Below are positions 34,610 to 36,144 of a DNA stretch of 36,144 bases, piece by piece (positions within the stretch are counted from its first letter, which is position 1; each line of letters begins with the position of its first letter). Source of the stretch: an uncultured Bacteroidota bacterium (GTDB lineage: Bacteria; Bacteroidota; Bacteroidia; B-17B0; Aurantibacillaceae); contig CAIYSA010000304.1 in the NCBI GenBank assembly GCA_903928655.1, forward strand, positions 1 to 36,144, in the 5' to 3' direction. The notes under the pieces are model-generated. The model made no database searches, had not been told where the DNA came from, and saw only the letters and a program-made list of their open reading frames with translations. The position numbers and the translations under genes are program-made.

Positions 34610-36144
34610 TTGAATTCACTAAAATATATCATCATTAGTTTTTTTATTCTTTTTGGGATCATTTTGTTTTCATGTGACAATAATGTTGAACAAATCGCTC
34701 AAAAAATTATAAAAGCAGACTCCTTAATTTATCTCAATCATTTTGATTCAGCTAAATATGTTGGCATCAATACTTGTAAGCTATGTCATCAAAATATTTA
34801 CGATACCTATATAAAAACTGGAATGGGCAAAAGTTTTGACATTGCCACAAAAGCTAAATCAGTTGGAGATTATAAGCACGCAACCATTTATGATAAAATT
34901 GGCGATTTTTATTACAAAGCATTTTGGGAAAAAGATAGTTTACGTTTTTTAGAATATCGCTTAAAAGGCAAAGACACGCTGTTTAAACGCCTTGAAACTG
35001 TTAATTTCATTATTGGTTCAGGACAACACACAAATTCTCATATACAATCTGTTAATGGTTATTTAAACCAAATGCCAATGACATTTTATAGTCAAAAACA
35101 AAAATGGGATTTGCCACCAGGTTTTGAAAACGGCCATAACAGTAGGTTTTCGCGAAAAATTGGATTAGAGTGTATGAGCTGCCACAATAACTATCCTGAA
35201 TTTGTTTTAGGTTCTGAGAATAAATATAAAGCTGTGCCTGAAGGTATAAACTGTGAACGGTGCCACGGACCAGGAAGTATACATGTTTCAGAAAGACAAA
35301 CAGGAAGAAAAATTGATACTTCAAAATATATTGATTACAGTATTGTGAATCCATCAAAATTAAGCATTGATGCTCAGTTTGATATTTGCCAGCGTTGCCA
35401 TTTGCAAGGAAACACAATATTAAAAGAAGGAAAATCATTTTATGATTTTAAACCAGGCATGAAATTAAGTGATTACATGACTGTTTTTTTACCCAAATAT
35501 AAAAATGCAGATGATGAATTTATAATGGCTTCGCATGCGGATAGGTTAAAGCAAAGCACTTGTTTTATTAAATCACTTGAGAAATCAAAATTAGGTTCAA
35601 CAAAATCGTTAAAGCCATACAAAGATGCAATGACTTGTGTTACCTGCCATAATCCGCATGTGAGCGTAAAAGAAACGAACACAAATGTTTTTAATGATGC
35701 GTGTAATAAATGTCATAATACAAGTGGAAAATCAATATTAACTTGTTCAGATAAAACTGTCATTAAAAATTCGAAGCTTAAAATACAAAACTGTGTTGGT
35801 TGTCACATGCCAAAATCTGGCTCGATTGATATACCACATGTTACAGTGCATGATCATTTTATTAGAAAACCAATTACAAAAAAAGATAAACAAGCACTAA
35901 AAGAATTCATAGGATTGTATGCTATCAACGAAAAAAATCCGAGCTCATACACCAAAGCAAAAGCGTATTTAAATCAATACGAAAAATTTGATCAAAAGCC
36001 ATATTATTTGGACAGTGCAGGAACTTATTTGAAAACACAAACTATTGAAGATTTAAAAAATAATATTCATTTGTTAGTACAATTAGAGTTTACAAAAAAG
36101 AAATACAGCCAAATAATTTTATATGTCAATAGATTAACAGACCA
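34610..36144 (+). CDS. Seven-haem c-type cytochrome lipoprotein, 3' end outside window
   Basis: The frame is open from 34553 to the window end and has no ATG before a lipoprotein signal, so I place the start at TTG 34610. The N-terminus has a hydrophobic core and the lipobox LFSC (Cys22), so the mature protein is lipid-anchored, outside the cytoplasm. Seven CXXCH haem motifs follow, with their Cys at residues 56, 188, 215, 260, 343, 365 and 395. Their sequences are CKLCH, CMSCH, CERCH, CQRCH, CVTCH, CNKCH and CVGCH. After about residue 425 a helical, TPR-like region begins (SSYTKAKAYLNQYEKFDQKP). The general plan is that of multihaem cytochromes of the c554/NrfB-like class fused to TPR, as found in Bacteroidota. 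The electron donor and acceptor are unknown. Minus-strand frames over it are shadows. Confidence 0.9.
   Translation, partial: MNSLKYIIISFFILFGIILFSCDNNVEQIAQKIIKADSLIYLNHFDSAKYVGINTCKLCHQNIYDTYIKTGMGKSFDIATKAKSVGDYKHATIYDKIGDFYYKAFWEKDSLRFLEYRLKGKDTLFKRLETVNFIIGSGQHTNSHIQSVNGYLNQMPMTFYSQKQKWDLPPGFENGHNSRFSRKIGLECMSCHNNYPEFVLGSENKYKAVPEGINCERCHGPGSIHVSERQTGRKIDTSKYIDYSIVNPSKLSIDAQFDICQRCHLQGNTILKEGKSFYDFKPGMKLSDYMTVFLPKYKNADDEFIMASHADRLKQSTCFIKSLEKSKLGSTKSLKPYKDAMTCVTCHNPHVSVKETNTNVFNDACNKCHNTSGKSILTCSDKTVIKNSKLKIQNCVGCHMPKSGSIDIPHVTVHDHFIRKPITKKDKQALKEFIGLYAINEKNPSSYTKAKAYLNQYEKFDQKPYYLDSAGTYLKTQTIEDLKNNIHLLVQLEFTKKKYSQIILYVNRLTD

Noticed and set aside
35052-35682. Two minus-strand frames (about 128 and 69 codons) near the window end
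   Set aside because: Both are antisense to the seven-haem cytochrome, whose CXXCH motifs and lipoprotein signal show that the plus strand is coding.

Overview
The window is AT-rich chromosomal DNA (by eye about one third G+C) from a member of the Bacteroidota. Evidence: GyrB, TypA, RF3 and YidC of Bacteroidota type; a TonB-dependent receptor with an N-terminal carboxypeptidase-regulatory-like domain; a PorV/PorQ-family outer-membrane protein; and several starts preceded by the Bacteroidota promoter pattern TTG-N18..22-TAnnTTTG rather than by Shine-Dalgarno sequences. The genus cannot be told from this window. No phage, plasmid, transposase, CRISPR, rRNA or tRNA gene was found. Most genes are housekeeping or metabolic.

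Layout. 1-1310 (minus): a YwqK/MORN-like protein cut by the window edge, a small secreted carboxypeptidase-regulatory-like protein and an orphan helical protein. 1385-3449 (plus): overlapping mnmH and selD, a selenium-to-tRNA pathway. 3457-5267 (minus): periplasmic amidase, a WG-repeat protein and a two-helix membrane protein. 5268-5834: a gene-free stretch with two copies of a 78-bp repeat around nested hairpins, then the gyrB terminator. 5835-7790: gyrB. 7999-10451 (minus): a tight cluster of enoyl-CoA hydratase, 3-hydroxyanthranilate dioxygenase, a small membrane protein and a CDF metal exporter. 10613-13727 (minus): cysQ and feoAB. 13870-16074 (plus): prfC and a PaaY-like gamma-class carbonic-anhydrase-fold protein. 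16082-18473 (minus): aminopeptidase P and a secreted EEP-fold phosphohydrolase. 18587-19066 (plus): a haem-binding CXXCH protein.

19142-21992 (minus): yidC, a HIT protein and greA. yidC is interrupted by one in-frame TAG, at a place where I recall a conserved tryptophan in relatives. 22068-31203 (minus): a three-gene cell-surface operon of a TonB-dependent receptor, a 1438-residue secreted protein and a PorV/PorQ-family barrel. 31204-31622: a gene-free stretch with a 19-bp inverted repeat. 31623-34430 (minus): a very basic small secreted protein, a dCMP-deaminase-family enzyme and typA. 34610-end (plus): a seven-haem cytochrome c lipoprotein starting at TTG and running off the window.

The two most interesting points are the amber codon in the normally essential yidC and the three-gene surface operon, whose function is not established by sequence alone. 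The structured repeat pair beside gyrB is the best non-coding signal.
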